NCBI GenBank assembly: GCA_016782865.1
Contig: JADHXR010000058.1
Coordinates: forward strand, 1 to 41,864
Direction: 5' to 3'
DNA: 41,864 bases
From: Phycisphaerae bacterium
GTDB taxonomy: Bacteria; Planctomycetota; Phycisphaerae; Sedimentisphaerales; Anaerobacaceae
Shown piece by piece: positions 31,706 to 40,121 of this stretch. The position numbers and the translations under genes are program-made. Positions within the stretch are counted from its first letter, which is position 1. Each line of letters begins with the position of its first letter. Below the pieces are notes generated by a model, which did no database searches, had not been told where the DNA came from, and saw only the letters and a program-made list of their open reading frames with translations.

Positions 31706-33844
31706 TTAGGGCCGTTTCAATATAATCTCACCCAAGTCGAGAGTCAGTCCCAGTTGGACGGTGAACATGATAGGTTCATCGTTAAGTCGTAGCATATACG
31801 GCGCACCCGGAATGAGGCTGGGGAACGTAACACGGCCGTTGGTATCAGTTCGCAGAGCCCCGTATCTACGCCGATCCAGAGCTGTCACCCACGAGGCAAG
31901 GTGTCTGACTGATCCAGACACCGGATTCACCTGGCCCTTGATGAATATCAAGTAGACTTGTGCCGGGACCTTGGTGTTGGCCCAGGGTTGTCCTTGTTGG
32001 TCCATGAAGCGAACGTTCGCCGATCCGCAGTGCTGCAAGCGAACGGTTAGCGGATCGCTTTTAGCCTTCTCGGCATTTATATCTATCATGGCACCCCACT
32101 GATGCTTGATGTCGAGGAAGTAAACACGCCGCGGCTCCACCGGATCGCAGCCCCGCAACTCGAAACGGCCATCTATTACCGGCCGAGGCCAGGCCGTTGT
32201 GGGTGCTGAGTGACGAAATACGATTCGCGGGTAATTGGCTGTAAGCACCATTGCATTTTCGACAAGTTCTCCACCCGGTCCCTCCACGCGGCCACGGATT
32301 GTCAGCCCACGACGCAGCGGTATGACCATGTCAATCACTTCTGTTCCAGGTTTGGGATCGATTCTAGTTAGCCCTTCCAGGACATACCAAAACGAACTGG
32401 CTTTGTCACGCTGCAGGTCACCGAGGGTGACAAACCGACTAATAAATTCAGGCGTAGGGGCCTTGACCATGAGGTGTCCCAGCCCTGGTACAACGGCCAT
32501 TTCAAACGCTCCGTCATCGTCAGTCAGGATCTTGCGGTACTCGGCCGCCCAATAAATCAGATATGGAAATTCTTTGTCAGGGTACAGCGTTTCCTGGTTG
32601 CGGCGGCGGAGCTGATATTCCACTCCGGCTCCTGGCACACCTACTCCTGTGTCTTTTTCCACCACCTTGCCACGCACGAGGATACCTCGTGGTACCTCCA
32701 CGGTTACCTCATACCGGGTTTCACCTTCAGGCCATTTTATGTTTTCGCACCAGGCTGGATACGTTAAGCCGACCGGTGGGTACACATAGATTGAAAAATA
32801 ATCACGGGGCCGACCGCGCGCATGGAACCGCCCTTGCTCATTGGTTTTGACCCACACACCGAAAACCTGAGTATCAGCGGGTAAATTATTTTTGCAGAAG
32901 ACGACACTGAGCCATGCATTGGCGATTGGCTTTTTAGTATCCTTACAGAGTACCGTACCCTCGAGATATCTCGGCGCCTCAAGTTGAATCTTCAACTCCT
33001 CGCTGCCATCAGCGCGAAAACGAAAAGCCTGTTCTTGTTCTCGTTCCATTGAAATCAACAAGTCTGGGTCTAAGGGTGCATACCGAGGATCGTCGATTGA
33101 GAACTGAAAAACCAGTGACTCCGCCTTGCTGTGGTAGATCCCTCGCAGCACGAACTGCCCTTGCTCGTCAGTGATTGGGGGTTCCGGCCAAGCCAATGGT
33201 CGATATTCCGGTGAACAACCGAAAGCGAGAAAAGGGGGCGAATCATCGGGCCAGATTTCGTAAAACAGGCGTAGATGTACTTTAACACCCACCGCAGGTT
33301 GACCATCCGGCCCTATCACTTGGCCACGCACAGGCTGCTCTTTGTCCAGACGAAATGTAACCGCGTGCTGCAAAGCTGTAACATCTAATTCCTCGGTGCC
33401 AATTCCATATCCTCCTGCCCGCGCAATCGCGTAGAGCCTGTCAACCTGATATAAGTGCAGACTTGGCATAGTTGCGCGAAACACACCGCTTCGATTTGTG
33501 GTAGTCTGTCCCAGGATTTGGGGATGATGTTTGCGGGGATGAGTGGGAAAGGGAAATTTTACTATGACAGCCACATCGACCCCTTCCAACGGCTTACCGT
33601 CAGCATCGAGAACGCGGCCTTCAATAATCAGCGGTTTATCGTGTTGTAATTGGATGGGTATTTGTCCTGGGACCTGTTGACTTATCGGATTGGGTTCTAA
33701 AATTGAGCGTGGCATCTGGGCTTGAACTGAAGCTCGGGCCCGCTGTTGCTCGTTAGATACTAATAAAACAAGAACTGCTATAGTTAAGATTAATACCAAC
33801 CGCCGTGCGGACACATATTGCTTAATAGAGGCTGAATAGTTCAT
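31706..33844 (-). CDS. Membrane-anchored protein with repeated carboxypeptidase-regulatory-like domains
   Basis: The 712-residue protein has an N-terminal signal/anchor (LVLILTIAVLVLLVSN). At least five beta-sandwich units of the carboxypeptidase regulatory-like type follow, recognisable by IEGRVLDADGKPLEGVDVAV, VRGQVIGPDGQPAVGVKV, LEGTVLCKDTKKPIANAWL, VRGKVVEKDTGVGVPGAG and IRGRVEGPGGELVENAMV. No catalytic domain is seen. Such proteins occur in planctomycetes near sigma and sensor genes and may be envelope structural or ligand-binding proteins. AGAGGA lies before ATG 33844. Confidence 0.85.
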   Translation of the reverse strand: MNYSASIKQYVSARRLVLILTIAVLVLLVSNEQQRARASVQAQMPRSILEPNPISQQVPGQIPIQLQHDKPLIIEGRVLDADGKPLEGVDVAVIVKFPFPTHPRKHHPQILGQTTTNRSGVFRATMPSLHLYQVDRLYAIARAGGYGIGTEELDVTALQHAVTFRLDKEQPVRGQVIGPDGQPAVGVKVHLRLFYEIWPDDSPPFLAFGCSPEYRPLAWPEPPITDEQGQFVLRGIYHSKAESLVFQFSIDDPRYAPLDPDLLISMEREQEQAFRFRADGSEELKIQLEAPRYLEGTVLCKDTKKPIANAWLSVVFCKNNLPADTQVFGVWVKTNEQGRFHARGRPRDYFSIYVYPPVGLTYPAWCENIKWPEGETRYEVTVEVPRGILVRGKVVEKDTGVGVPGAGVEYQLRRRNQETLYPDKEFPYLIYWAAEYRKILTDDDGAFEMAVVPGLGHLMVKAPTPEFISRFVTLGDLQRDKASSFWYVLEGLTRIDPKPGTEVIDMVIPLRRGLTIRGRVEGPGGELVENAMVLTANYPRIVFRHSAPTTAWPRPVIDGRFELRGCDPVEPRRVYFLDIKHQWGAMIDINAEKAKSDPLTVRLQHCGSANVRFMDQQGQPWANTKVPAQVYLIFIKGQVNPVSGSVRHLASWVTALDRRRYGALRTDTNGRVTFPSLIPGAPYMLRLNDEPIMFTVQLGLTLDLGEIILKRP

Positions 33845-34013
33845 GGTTCGTTCCTCTCGTATCTGGCCCCGAAGGCTTCTGCGAAATACGTAACTTTATG
33901 TTGAATCCCATTTCCCACCAGATCCAGCCAGGTAATACATGTAGTCCTGGCAGAACTGTCCGGCAGCGCCTTCGTCTTTGTCGCCGGCATTGACAGTCGA
34001 AAACTTCGAGCGA

Positions 34014-35270
34014 CTACTTTATCAACTCCTCAAAGCGCTTCTGATTGGCAATCAGCTCACAATGGCCGTCTGCGAAGCACGCTACAACACCATCTTCCGG
34101 CCACTGGTCATATATTTCATACAAGATGACCACAGTTGACCAGTCTTTACCGGCTGTGTTCGGCTTGCGGTTTCGAATAACCGGTGGACCGTCCGGATCG
34201 TCCGGGGCGGCCAGTACCTTATTGAGCACATCCTCTGTGATGACACCTAATTTCACAATATCCCCTAAATCATCGGGGAACTGGTCATCGTTATCATTCG
34301 CATAGACTACACACCACAAGCCCAGATACTTTATCTTGGTCATCATCTTTTTCTTGTAATCCGGCCCACCCCACTCGTGTACACTAAGAGTGTAGCCATC
34401 AGGAGGCTCAAGACTAAACAAATCGTCATCCAGCTCGGTGTCGATTTGAATCGATTTAAACGTCATCGGCGAACGGCTCCGGTCCGTCCATTTATGCTCA
34501 ATCTGGACTGGATAGCTGGTCTCGGGATTGACCCATACAGTCGTGATGCGCTTGCCCTTGCGCGATTGCAGCATCCGCACTGATTGTCCGTTAAGCTCGG
34601 TCCTGCCGAGATCCTCTACCGCCCCTGCACTCAATTCGAGCAGATGATCACGAAGACGTGTATTGAGCTGCGTCAGTTTTAGTTCTCCCGTCTTTTCATC
34701 GATAACGTAATCGGAACTCGTATCATGGAATTCAGCGGTTTTGTCAAAAGGCCTGAACTCCAGGCGCTGACGCTTGCCATAGTGCCAGATAGTCACCTTC
34801 CCTACATCTTTAGACCACGGGGGCGCAGACGTTAGCTGCTCACGACGCTCCCGGTCCGGTTCTTTGAACATCAACTTTTGTTTCAACAGATATTCCCCAC
34901 GCTTGCCGCCGTCTTCATAGGTCACGTCAAAAGCCTCCGTACATGAGAAAGTACGTGCCTGTTTGACGCTATCCATTGCGGCCGCAAATACGACATTTGC
35001 TCGGCCGACGGGCTTGCCAATCTCGATTATCCCTATGATAATCACCAGGGCAATCACCGCCGCTGTAACGTATTTTGTCATTCTTGCTCGCATTATGATT
35101 CTCCATATATTGGGCCGCATAGCAGCCGATTGTGTCGTTTTCGATTTTCTTTGTGCAAGCAAGGCATCATCAACAATTCTCTCATCCAGCTCTGCGCTCG
35201 TTTTGACCGCCGATTTCTTCCTGAGACAGAAGTTCTTGACTATGCTTTCGATATTACCCGTATATTTCAT
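34014..35270 (-). CDS. Membrane partner (anti-sigma-like) of ECF sigma, module 1
   Basis: The 418-residue protein has a cytoplasmic N-terminus (about 1-65) and one helix (TAAVIALVIIIGIIEIG). An outside domain of the LolA/MucB-like lipoprotein-sorting fold follows (about 90-290, with MFKEPDRERREQL and VWVNPETSYPVQIEHKW). The C-terminal tail ends in CFADGHCELI, like planctomycete pilin-type DG motifs. ATG 35270 overlaps the sigma stop (ATGA), so the two are translationally coupled. I infer it binds and controls the sigma factor; no zinc anti-sigma motif is seen. A paralogue is at 36007. Confidence 0.83.
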   Translation of the reverse strand: MKYTGNIESIVKNFCLRKKSAVKTSAELDERIVDDALLAQRKSKTTQSAAMRPNIWRIIMRARMTKYVTAAVIALVIIIGIIEIGKPVGRANVVFAAAMDSVKQARTFSCTEAFDVTYEDGGKRGEYLLKQKLMFKEPDRERREQLTSAPPWSKDVGKVTIWHYGKRQRLEFRPFDKTAEFHDTSSDYVIDEKTGELKLTQLNTRLRDHLLELSAGAVEDLGRTELNGQSVRMLQSRKGKRITTVWVNPETSYPVQIEHKWTDRSRSPMTFKSIQIDTELDDDLFSLEPPDGYTLSVHEWGGPDYKKKMMTKIKYLGLWCVVYANDNDDQFPDDLGDIVKLGVITEDVLNKVLAAPDDPDGPPVIRNRKPNTAGKDWSTVVILYEIYDQWPEDGVVACFADGHCELIANQKRFEELIK

Positions 35271-35809
35271 TTTTCCACCGTACCGTTCAGCAGCATTCGG
35301 AGTTTGTCCAATCCATACCGGTATCGACTCTGAATTGTGTTGATTGAAACGCCCTGCGACTGAGCTATCGCTTTGAATCTCATCCCGCCTTGCAGATGCA
35401 GGACTATCACTTCTCTCTGCTCGTAAGGAACCTGTTCCATAGCCTGATCGATTCGCCGGGACAGTTCCGCCGACGTTGCCAGCCGATCGGGCCCGTCGCA
35501 ATCCGAACTGACAGCCTCGGCCCGACTCAGTTGTGCGGTCCGCAGCGCATTCGCGCGATTCAAGTTGCGCACGTGATTGGCGACACAACTCGATAGGTAG
35601 CTCTTCAAGCTCGTTCGCAACTGAAGTTTCTCGGCGTATTCTGCAAAAGAGACAAAGACATCGTGGAGAACATCTTCGGCGATGGCTCTATCATAAGAAA
35701 GAGCCACAGCCAGCGCCAGCAAATCATCTTTGTACTTTTCATAGATCCGTCGCAGAGCATCAGCGCTTCCCCGCTTCACTTTCAACAAGAGCAACTTGTC
35801 TTCCAGCAT
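35267..35809 (-). CDS. ECF-type RNA polymerase sigma factor, module 1
   Basis: The 180-residue protein has region 2 (ALRRIYEKYKDDLLALAV, AEDVLHDVFVSFAEYAEKL) and region 4 (MEQVPYEQREVIVLHLQGGM, KAIAQSQGVSINTIQSRYRYGLDKLR). This is a complete group-4 sigma factor. It is coupled by a 4-base overlap to its membrane partner. An upstream element at 35851-35891 is shared with the second module at nearly the same distance from the start, which hints at autoregulation. Confidence 0.93.
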   Translation of the reverse strand: MLEDKLLLLKVKRGSADALRRIYEKYKDDLLALAVALSYDRAIAEDVLHDVFVSFAEYAEKLQLRTSLKSYLSSCVANHVRNLNRANALRTAQLSRAEAVSSDCDGPDRLATSAELSRRIDQAMEQVPYEQREVIVLHLQGGMRFKAIAQSQGVSINTIQSRYRYGLDKLRMLLNGTVEK

Positions 35810-35850
35810 GCCGGACCTGCCTAATCAGTCTCGAAACCAACGATCGTCGA

Positions 35851-35891
35851 TACTATGACAATTCGCACACCGATTTTAGTCTAAACAAAAT
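35851..35891 (-). promoter_or_regulatory. Conserved element upstream of ECF sigma gene 1
   Basis: CGATTTTAGTCTAAACAAAA at 35871-35890 is nearly identical to 38241-38260 upstream of sigma gene 2 and contains the near-palindrome TTTAG-N-CTAAA. It lies 62 bases from the start codon, against 63 in the second module. The flank to 35851 also matches 31596-31634. Confidence 0.55.
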
Positions 35892-35936
35892 AGGATTTCC
35901 GGTCAAATTCAGTCATGCTACCGCACGAAGAAGGGA

Positions 35937-35966
35937 AAAAGCCGAGCCAAACTGACCCGGCTTTGA
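35937..35966 (-). terminator. Terminator of module 2 transcript
   Basis: On the minus strand AAAGCCGGG pairs with CTCGGCTTT (one mismatch) around a short loop, followed by a T-run. It lies about 40 bases after the stop at 36007. Confidence 0.6.
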
Positions 35967-36006
35967 GCTACTTTCTGTTGCGCCACTTCTTTTGCACATC
36001 CGGCGG

Positions 36007-37635
36007 CTACTTTATCAACTCCTCGAATCGGTTTCGCTCGGGGACAATCTCACAATTGCCGTCAGCGTAGCACACCACGGCACCATCATCAGGCCATTGA
36101 TCGTATATCTCGTACAAGATTACCTCCCTCGCCAGGTCCGCATCCGTGCGAGGCGGACGGTACCGGATATCCGCAGGTGCCTCGGGTGGGTCCCAAGGCG
36201 CCTGTAATCTTCTGATAATGTCTTCCGAAACTTCTGTCCCGACAAGCTCCTCCCAAACTTCTGTCCCGACAATATCCGCCAATTTCGCGGGATATTTGCC
36301 CCCATGCTCTTTGGCGTAACGGTCACACCACCAGTGCAACCGCGTCATCCTCACAGAGAGTTTCTTCTTATGCTCCGGCCAAGGCTTCAGAAGCTGTGCC
36401 AAACTCTGAACGGGCATTAGCGTCCCATGCAAATCCAACATTACCACCATCACGCGACCATCACCCGAGCCTTCCTCACGGACCTCATACAACATAACCT
36501 CTATCCCCCGGTCCGGCACATCAAAGTCGGGCCGGCGGTATCGAATCACAGGCGGCCCATTGGGCTCATCAGGCGCAGCCAGCACGTTCTTGAGCGCATC
36601 ATCCGACATGATACCTGCCGTCACAATATCCTCTAATTCATTGGGGAACACGTGGTCGTGGTTGCTCCGACAGATCAGGCACAACTTGCCCATGTGCATA
36701 ATCTTAGCCACCATCTTCATTCTCTCGTCGGCGTAAAGCGCCTTGCTCACTTTAACCGTGTAGCCTTCAGGCGGCTCAAGGCTGAAGAGGTCGTCATCCA
36801 GCTCGGTGTCGATTTGAATCGCGACATACGTTAATGGTGAGCGACTCTGGTCCGTCCACTTATGTTCAATCTGGACGGGATGCCTGGTCTCTGGATCGAT
36901 CCAAACGGTGGTGACACGCTTGTCCTTTCGCGATTGAAGAACCCGTACGGATTTGCCGTCAAGCACTGCCTCGCCAAGATCATCGACAGCTCCCGCACTT
37001 GTTTTGAGCAGTCGATCGCGAAGGCCCGTACGAAGCCGGGTCAGTTTCACTTCGCCCGTTTTGCCATCAACTTCGTAATCGGAACTCATATCACGGAGCG
37101 TGGCGGTTTTCCTAACCGGCCTAAGCTCCAATCTCTGACGCTTGCCGTAATGCGTGATGGTTACCTCGTTCACGACTTTGCCCCACGGAGACTTAGGCAT
37201 CTCATGCCGCTTCCAGTCCGGCTCTTTGAACATCCACCTCTGCTTGAAGAGGAATTTCCCACGCTCTTGGCCGTCCTCGTCCCTGTGGGGACGCTCGGTG
37301 ATCTCCGTGCATGAAAAAGTGCGTGCCTGTCTGACGCTATCCATTGCGGCCGCAAACACAGCACTCGCCCCGCCGACGGGCTCGCCAAAATCGATTATCC
37401 CTATGATAATCACCAGAGCAGCCACCGCCGCTGTAGTCAGTTTTGTCATTCTGCTTTTCATGATAATTCTCCATATATTCGGCCCCGCTGACGCCGACCC
37501 TGTCTTTCTCGATTCTTCCATTTTGGTCACAGCATCGCCGAGAATTCGCTCATCCATTCCGGCATCGGCGGGGACATGTAAGTTATTGAGATATGATCTT
37601 TCGACCAGTCTTTCTATGTCTTCTGTATGCTTCAT
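36007..37635 (-). CDS. Membrane partner (anti-sigma-like) of ECF sigma, module 2
   Basis: The 542-residue paralogue of the protein at 34014 shares the N-terminal segment with DERILGDAV, the membrane helix (TTAAVAALVIIIGIIDFG), the FAAAMDSVRQARTFSCTE start of the outer domain, and VWIDPETRHPVQIEHKW. It is longer because the C-terminal pilin-like unit (start RMKMVAKIMHMGKLC, and again SVRMTRLHWWCDRYAKEHGG) occurs twice. A 27-base internal duplication gives the repeat VGTEV at 36229-36272. ATG 37635 overlaps the sigma stop by 4 bases. Its sigma gene appears frameshifted, so the module may be decaying. Confidence 0.82.
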   Translation of the reverse strand: MKHTEDIERLVERSYLNNLHVPADAGMDERILGDAVTKMEESRKTGSASAGPNIWRIIMKSRMTKLTTAAVAALVIIIGIIDFGEPVGGASAVFAAAMDSVRQARTFSCTEITERPHRDEDGQERGKFLFKQRWMFKEPDWKRHEMPKSPWGKVVNEVTITHYGKRQRLELRPVRKTATLRDMSSDYEVDGKTGEVKLTRLRTGLRDRLLKTSAGAVDDLGEAVLDGKSVRVLQSRKDKRVTTVWIDPETRHPVQIEHKWTDQSRSPLTYVAIQIDTELDDDLFSLEPPEGYTVKVSKALYADERMKMVAKIMHMGKLCLICRSNHDHVFPNELEDIVTAGIMSDDALKNVLAAPDEPNGPPVIRYRRPDFDVPDRGIEVMLYEVREEGSGDGRVMVVMLDLHGTLMPVQSLAQLLKPWPEHKKKLSVRMTRLHWWCDRYAKEHGGKYPAKLADIVGTEVWEELVGTEVSEDIIRRLQAPWDPPEAPADIRYRPPRTDADLAREVILYEIYDQWPDDGAVVCYADGNCEIVPERNRFEELIK

Positions 37636-38178
37636 CTTTTCAATTCACCATTTAAAATTGAACGCAGCTTGTCCAATCCATATCGATATCGACTCATAAC
37701 CGTGTTGATAGAAACACCTTGTGCCCCGGCGATCTGCCTGAATTTCATCTTGCTCTGCAAATGAAGCACTATCACCTCCCGCTGCTCGTAAGGAAGCTGT
37801 GCCATCGCATAGTCCAATTGCTCGGACAATTCGCCGCGGACAGCAAGATCGTCGGGGCGGTCCTTCGCCGGACGAATGGGCTCTGTTTCGTCCAAACTGA
37901 CCGTTCGCTGCCGTTGCATCGCTCGATTCTTGTCCCTTGCGCAATTGGCTACACAGATTGACAAATAACCCTTCAGGCTTCCGCTCAGCCGGAATTGCCC
38001 CACAGTTTGCGCGAAAGACACGAAAACGTCATGCAAAACGTCTTCGATACCATCGGTGTCATTCAAGAGCACGGCGGCCACCTTACAACAAATCGTCTCG
38101 GTACTTCCTATAGATGCGCCGCAGAGCGTCCGTCTCCCCACGGTTGAACTTCCACACGAGAAGTCTATCATCCAGCAT
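37632..38178 (-). pseudogene. ECF sigma factor, module 2, with a frameshift
   Basis: From ATG 38178 (AAAGG upstream) the frame reads MLDDRLLVWKFNRGETDALR, then RIYRKYRDDLL and a TAA stop near 38084. This matches the paralogue start MLEDKLLLLKVKRGSADALR. The rest continues in the next frame as KVAAVLLNDTDGIEDVLHDV, then FVSFAQ..., MAQLPYEQREVIVLHLQ and GVSINTVMSRYRYGLDKLR, all intact to the stop at 37632. One extra base in TTGTTGTAAGG (38081-38091) explains it. It is a recent pseudogene, a sequencing or assembly error, or less likely a programmed +1 shift. The only uninterrupted frame starts further upstream and would give an unrelated N-terminus. Confidence 0.8.
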
Positions 38179-38240
38179 CTGTTGCCTTTTTGTAAATACC
38201 AACAACAATCGATCGTCACATCTGGAAACGATTAAACCTG

Positions 38241-38261
38241 CGATTTTAGTCTAAAGAAAAT
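38241..38261 (-). promoter_or_regulatory. Conserved element upstream of ECF sigma gene 2
   Basis: CGATTTTAGTCTAAAGAAAA differs from the copy at 35871 by one base and lies 63 bases before the ATG at 38178. It is a candidate autoregulated promoter or operator. Confidence 0.55.
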
Positions 38262-38330
38262 CAAATTCCTCCGCCACATTTTGTTTGGGGGACAGGGAGA
38301 ACAGGTTTTGCCGGCGGGCGCACAAGAAAC

Positions 38331-38357
38331 GCCGTCGGGCACAAGCCGCTCGACGGC
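38331..38357 (-). terminator. Hairpin terminator after a minus-strand fragment
   Basis: GCCGTCG pairs with CGACGGC around a 13-base loop; on the minus strand a T-rich GTTTCTTGT follows. It lies 34 bases after the stop of the reading frame at 38391-38570. Confidence 0.5.
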
Positions 38358-38390
38358 GCAGATCCTACGCTCTGTCAGTTCATGACTCGC

Positions 38391-38570
38391 TCAGTCCACG
38401 ACTCCCTTTTCCTTGGAGCCAACGATGAAACACAGGGTTTTGCCCTCCATCTCGTAGAATTTGATCATCACCATTATAAATGCGCAACCGGCGAAGAACG
38501 TGGCAGAAAAATCAAAAAATAATCGCGGATAGAACAGGAAGTCGTCGCCGGAATCAATGATTGATAAACT
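38391..38570 (-). pseudogene. C-terminal fragment of a membrane protein (5' end missing)
   Basis: The minus-strand frame reads DSGDDFLFYPRLFFDFSATF, then FAGCAFIMVMIKFYEMEGKT and ends LCFIVGSKEKGVVD. It looks coding, with one hydrophobic segment, but it opens from a stop with no good start codon except an internal ATG. A terminator follows. No family recognised. It fills most of the 420-base gap between the sigma gene and the HAD gene; the rest of the gap holds only the shared promoter element. Confidence 0.4.
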
Positions 38571-38598
38571 AAACGCTATGTGCTATACGCTAAACGCT

Positions 38599-39285
38599 AT
38601 GAGTAAATTGTATGGTTTGATTTTCGATGTTGACGGAGTGATCGCCGATACCGAGGCGGTCAACGCCAGGGTCTCTGTGAAGGTCTTTGCCGATTTGTTC
38701 GGCGTCGAGGATGTTGTGCGCGAAGATTTCGAGGCTGGTCTCGGCCGGGGGGCGCAGGAGTATGTCAAGGCCGCCGCCAGAGTGCACGGCATGAAGCTGA
38801 CCGATGAACAGGTCGAAGAGGCAACGCAACTGCGCCAGGAGTATTTCCTCGATATTCTAAGCGAAGAACCGCTGCCGCCTTTCCCCGGTGTGTTGGAACT
38901 GATGGAAAAGGCGATTGGAGCAGAAGATTTTCGAGTTGCCATCGCAACCTCCGGCACGCTTGAGAAATCCAGCGCTGTTTTGAACGCCGCCAAAGTTCCA
39001 TACCGACAAATGGTTTACGTTAACGGCAACGATGTTAAGAACAAGAAGCCCGACCCCGAACTCTTTCTGCTGGCAGCGGCCGGCATAGGCATCGACCCGG
39101 CAAATTGCGTCGTGATAGAAGACGCTCCCAACGGCATCCAGGCCGCCAAGGCTGCCGGGGCCAGATGTATCGCGGTCACAAATTCCGCGGACGCAGCCAA
39201 ACTTCAACAGGCCGATTTAATCTGTGACTCCCTTGAGCAAATCGATCTTGAGACAATTGTGACGCTGATCGACAAGAATTCTTAG
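38599..39285 (+). CDS. HAD-superfamily phosphatase/phosphomutase
   Basis: The 228-residue protein has motif I FDVDGVIADTE, a helical cap, motif II ATSGT, motif III KNKKPDPELF and motif IV VVIEDAPNGIQAAKAAG. It is most like the beta-phosphoglucomutase/phosphoglycolate phosphatase subfamily (cap type C1). The substrate is not determined. ATG 38599 is taken because similarity starts at KLYGLIFDVDG; upstream in-frame codons lie in a short direct repeat (ctaaacgctatg twice). It overlaps the convergent DUF434 gene by 4 bases. Confidence 0.88.
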   Translation: MSKLYGLIFDVDGVIADTEAVNARVSVKVFADLFGVEDVVREDFEAGLGRGAQEYVKAAARVHGMKLTDEQVEEATQLRQEYFLDILSEEPLPPFPGVLELMEKAIGAEDFRVAIATSGTLEKSSAVLNAAKVPYRQMVYVNGNDVKNKKPDPELFLLAAAGIGIDPANCVVIEDAPNGIQAAKAAGARCIAVTNSADAAKLQQADLICDSLEQIDLETIVTLIDKNS

Positions 39286-40010
39286 CCACCGGCTTCGGCC
39301 AGGTCGATCACTCGCGCGGATGGCAGCTTCTTCCGTATAATCTCCGTCGCCAGATTCACCCAACTCTTGCACCTGTCAAGCACCACACTGTCGCTGCTGG
39401 CCACAACCATCTCGGTCTTCTTCAGTTTCGCATCGGGACTCAGCAGCAGTTCAACCTGCCAGTTCCAACCGTTCTTCTGGGCCAATTCTCCGATCAACGT
39501 TTTCAATCGACCGCTGTTGGAGACCGGGCTATCCAGCAGCCACAGGGCTTGCCCCGAGCCGATTTCTCGCAGAAAATCGCCTATTAGCTGCACTGCCGGT
39601 ATCGTTTCGGCGACTTTGCGATACGTCCCGTGGATGCTCGCCAGGTCCCGGTAACAGCCGTCCCTGCCCTTGAAAATCACACCGCCGCTCATCGCCGCCT
39701 CAATGGTTATCAATACATTGTACCCATCGACGGCAAGCGATTCGCCCACAAGATTCTGCGGCTCGACACGGCGTTCGTTTCGAGAGGCACGCTGCTCATC
39801 GGAGCAAGCGCTTCGCATCACGGCCAATCTCTGTCTTTCCGTAAGCGAGAACCTGTCGCCAACCAGTTTCAGAGCACTCTTTTGCGCGTAACCTTTCGTT
39901 AGCAGCAGCGAGTAATCAGCAACCGCCAGTCGCAGATCACCAATGGCCTTGGGAGCAAACAACTTCTCATCCGCCGGGTGCGGACCTCTATGAACTCGCT
40001 TGTCAGGCAT
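39282..40010 (-). CDS. DUF434 family protein
   Basis: The 242-residue protein starts with HRGPHPADEKLFAPKAIGDL, then YSLLLTKGYAQKSALKLVGD, then RFSLTERQRLAVMRSACSDE, the pattern of DUF434. A second domain follows with SLAVDGYNVLITIEAAMSGG and a metal- or nuclease-like Asp-rich layout (LLDSPVSNSG, VVASSDSVVLD), resembling PIN/NYN-type folds. The function is unknown; an RNase-like activity is a guess. It is divergent from the RNase Z-like gene across a region with a long inverted repeat. Confidence 0.82.
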   Translation of the reverse strand: MPDKRVHRGPHPADEKLFAPKAIGDLRLAVADYSLLLTKGYAQKSALKLVGDRFSLTERQRLAVMRSACSDEQRASRNERRVEPQNLVGESLAVDGYNVLITIEAAMSGGVIFKGRDGCYRDLASIHGTYRKVAETIPAVQLIGDFLREIGSGQALWLLDSPVSNSGRLKTLIGELAQKNGWNWQVELLLSPDAKLKKTEMVVASSDSVVLDRCKSWVNLATEIIRKKLPSARVIDLAEAGG

Positions 40011-40014
40011 ATTT

Positions 40015-40117
40015 GATTGACTATTTACAATTTACTATTTACTATTGCCCGATGTTTCCGTTTTGCATTCGAGCAGTTAATCATCAATAGTCAATAGCAA
40101 ATTGTAAATAGTCAATC
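40015..40117. repeat. 19-bp perfect inverted repeat in the divergent intergenic region
   Basis: GATTGACTATTTACAATTT (40015-40033) and its exact complement (40099-40117) flank 65 bases that contain further partial copies (TTTACTATTTACTATTG and CAATAGTCAATAG). The repeat lies between two start codons and ends 5 bases before ATG 40122. It looks like a small AT-rich repeat unit or MITE-like insert that also supplies promoter sequence. Confidence 0.7.
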
Positions 40118-40121
40118 GAAA

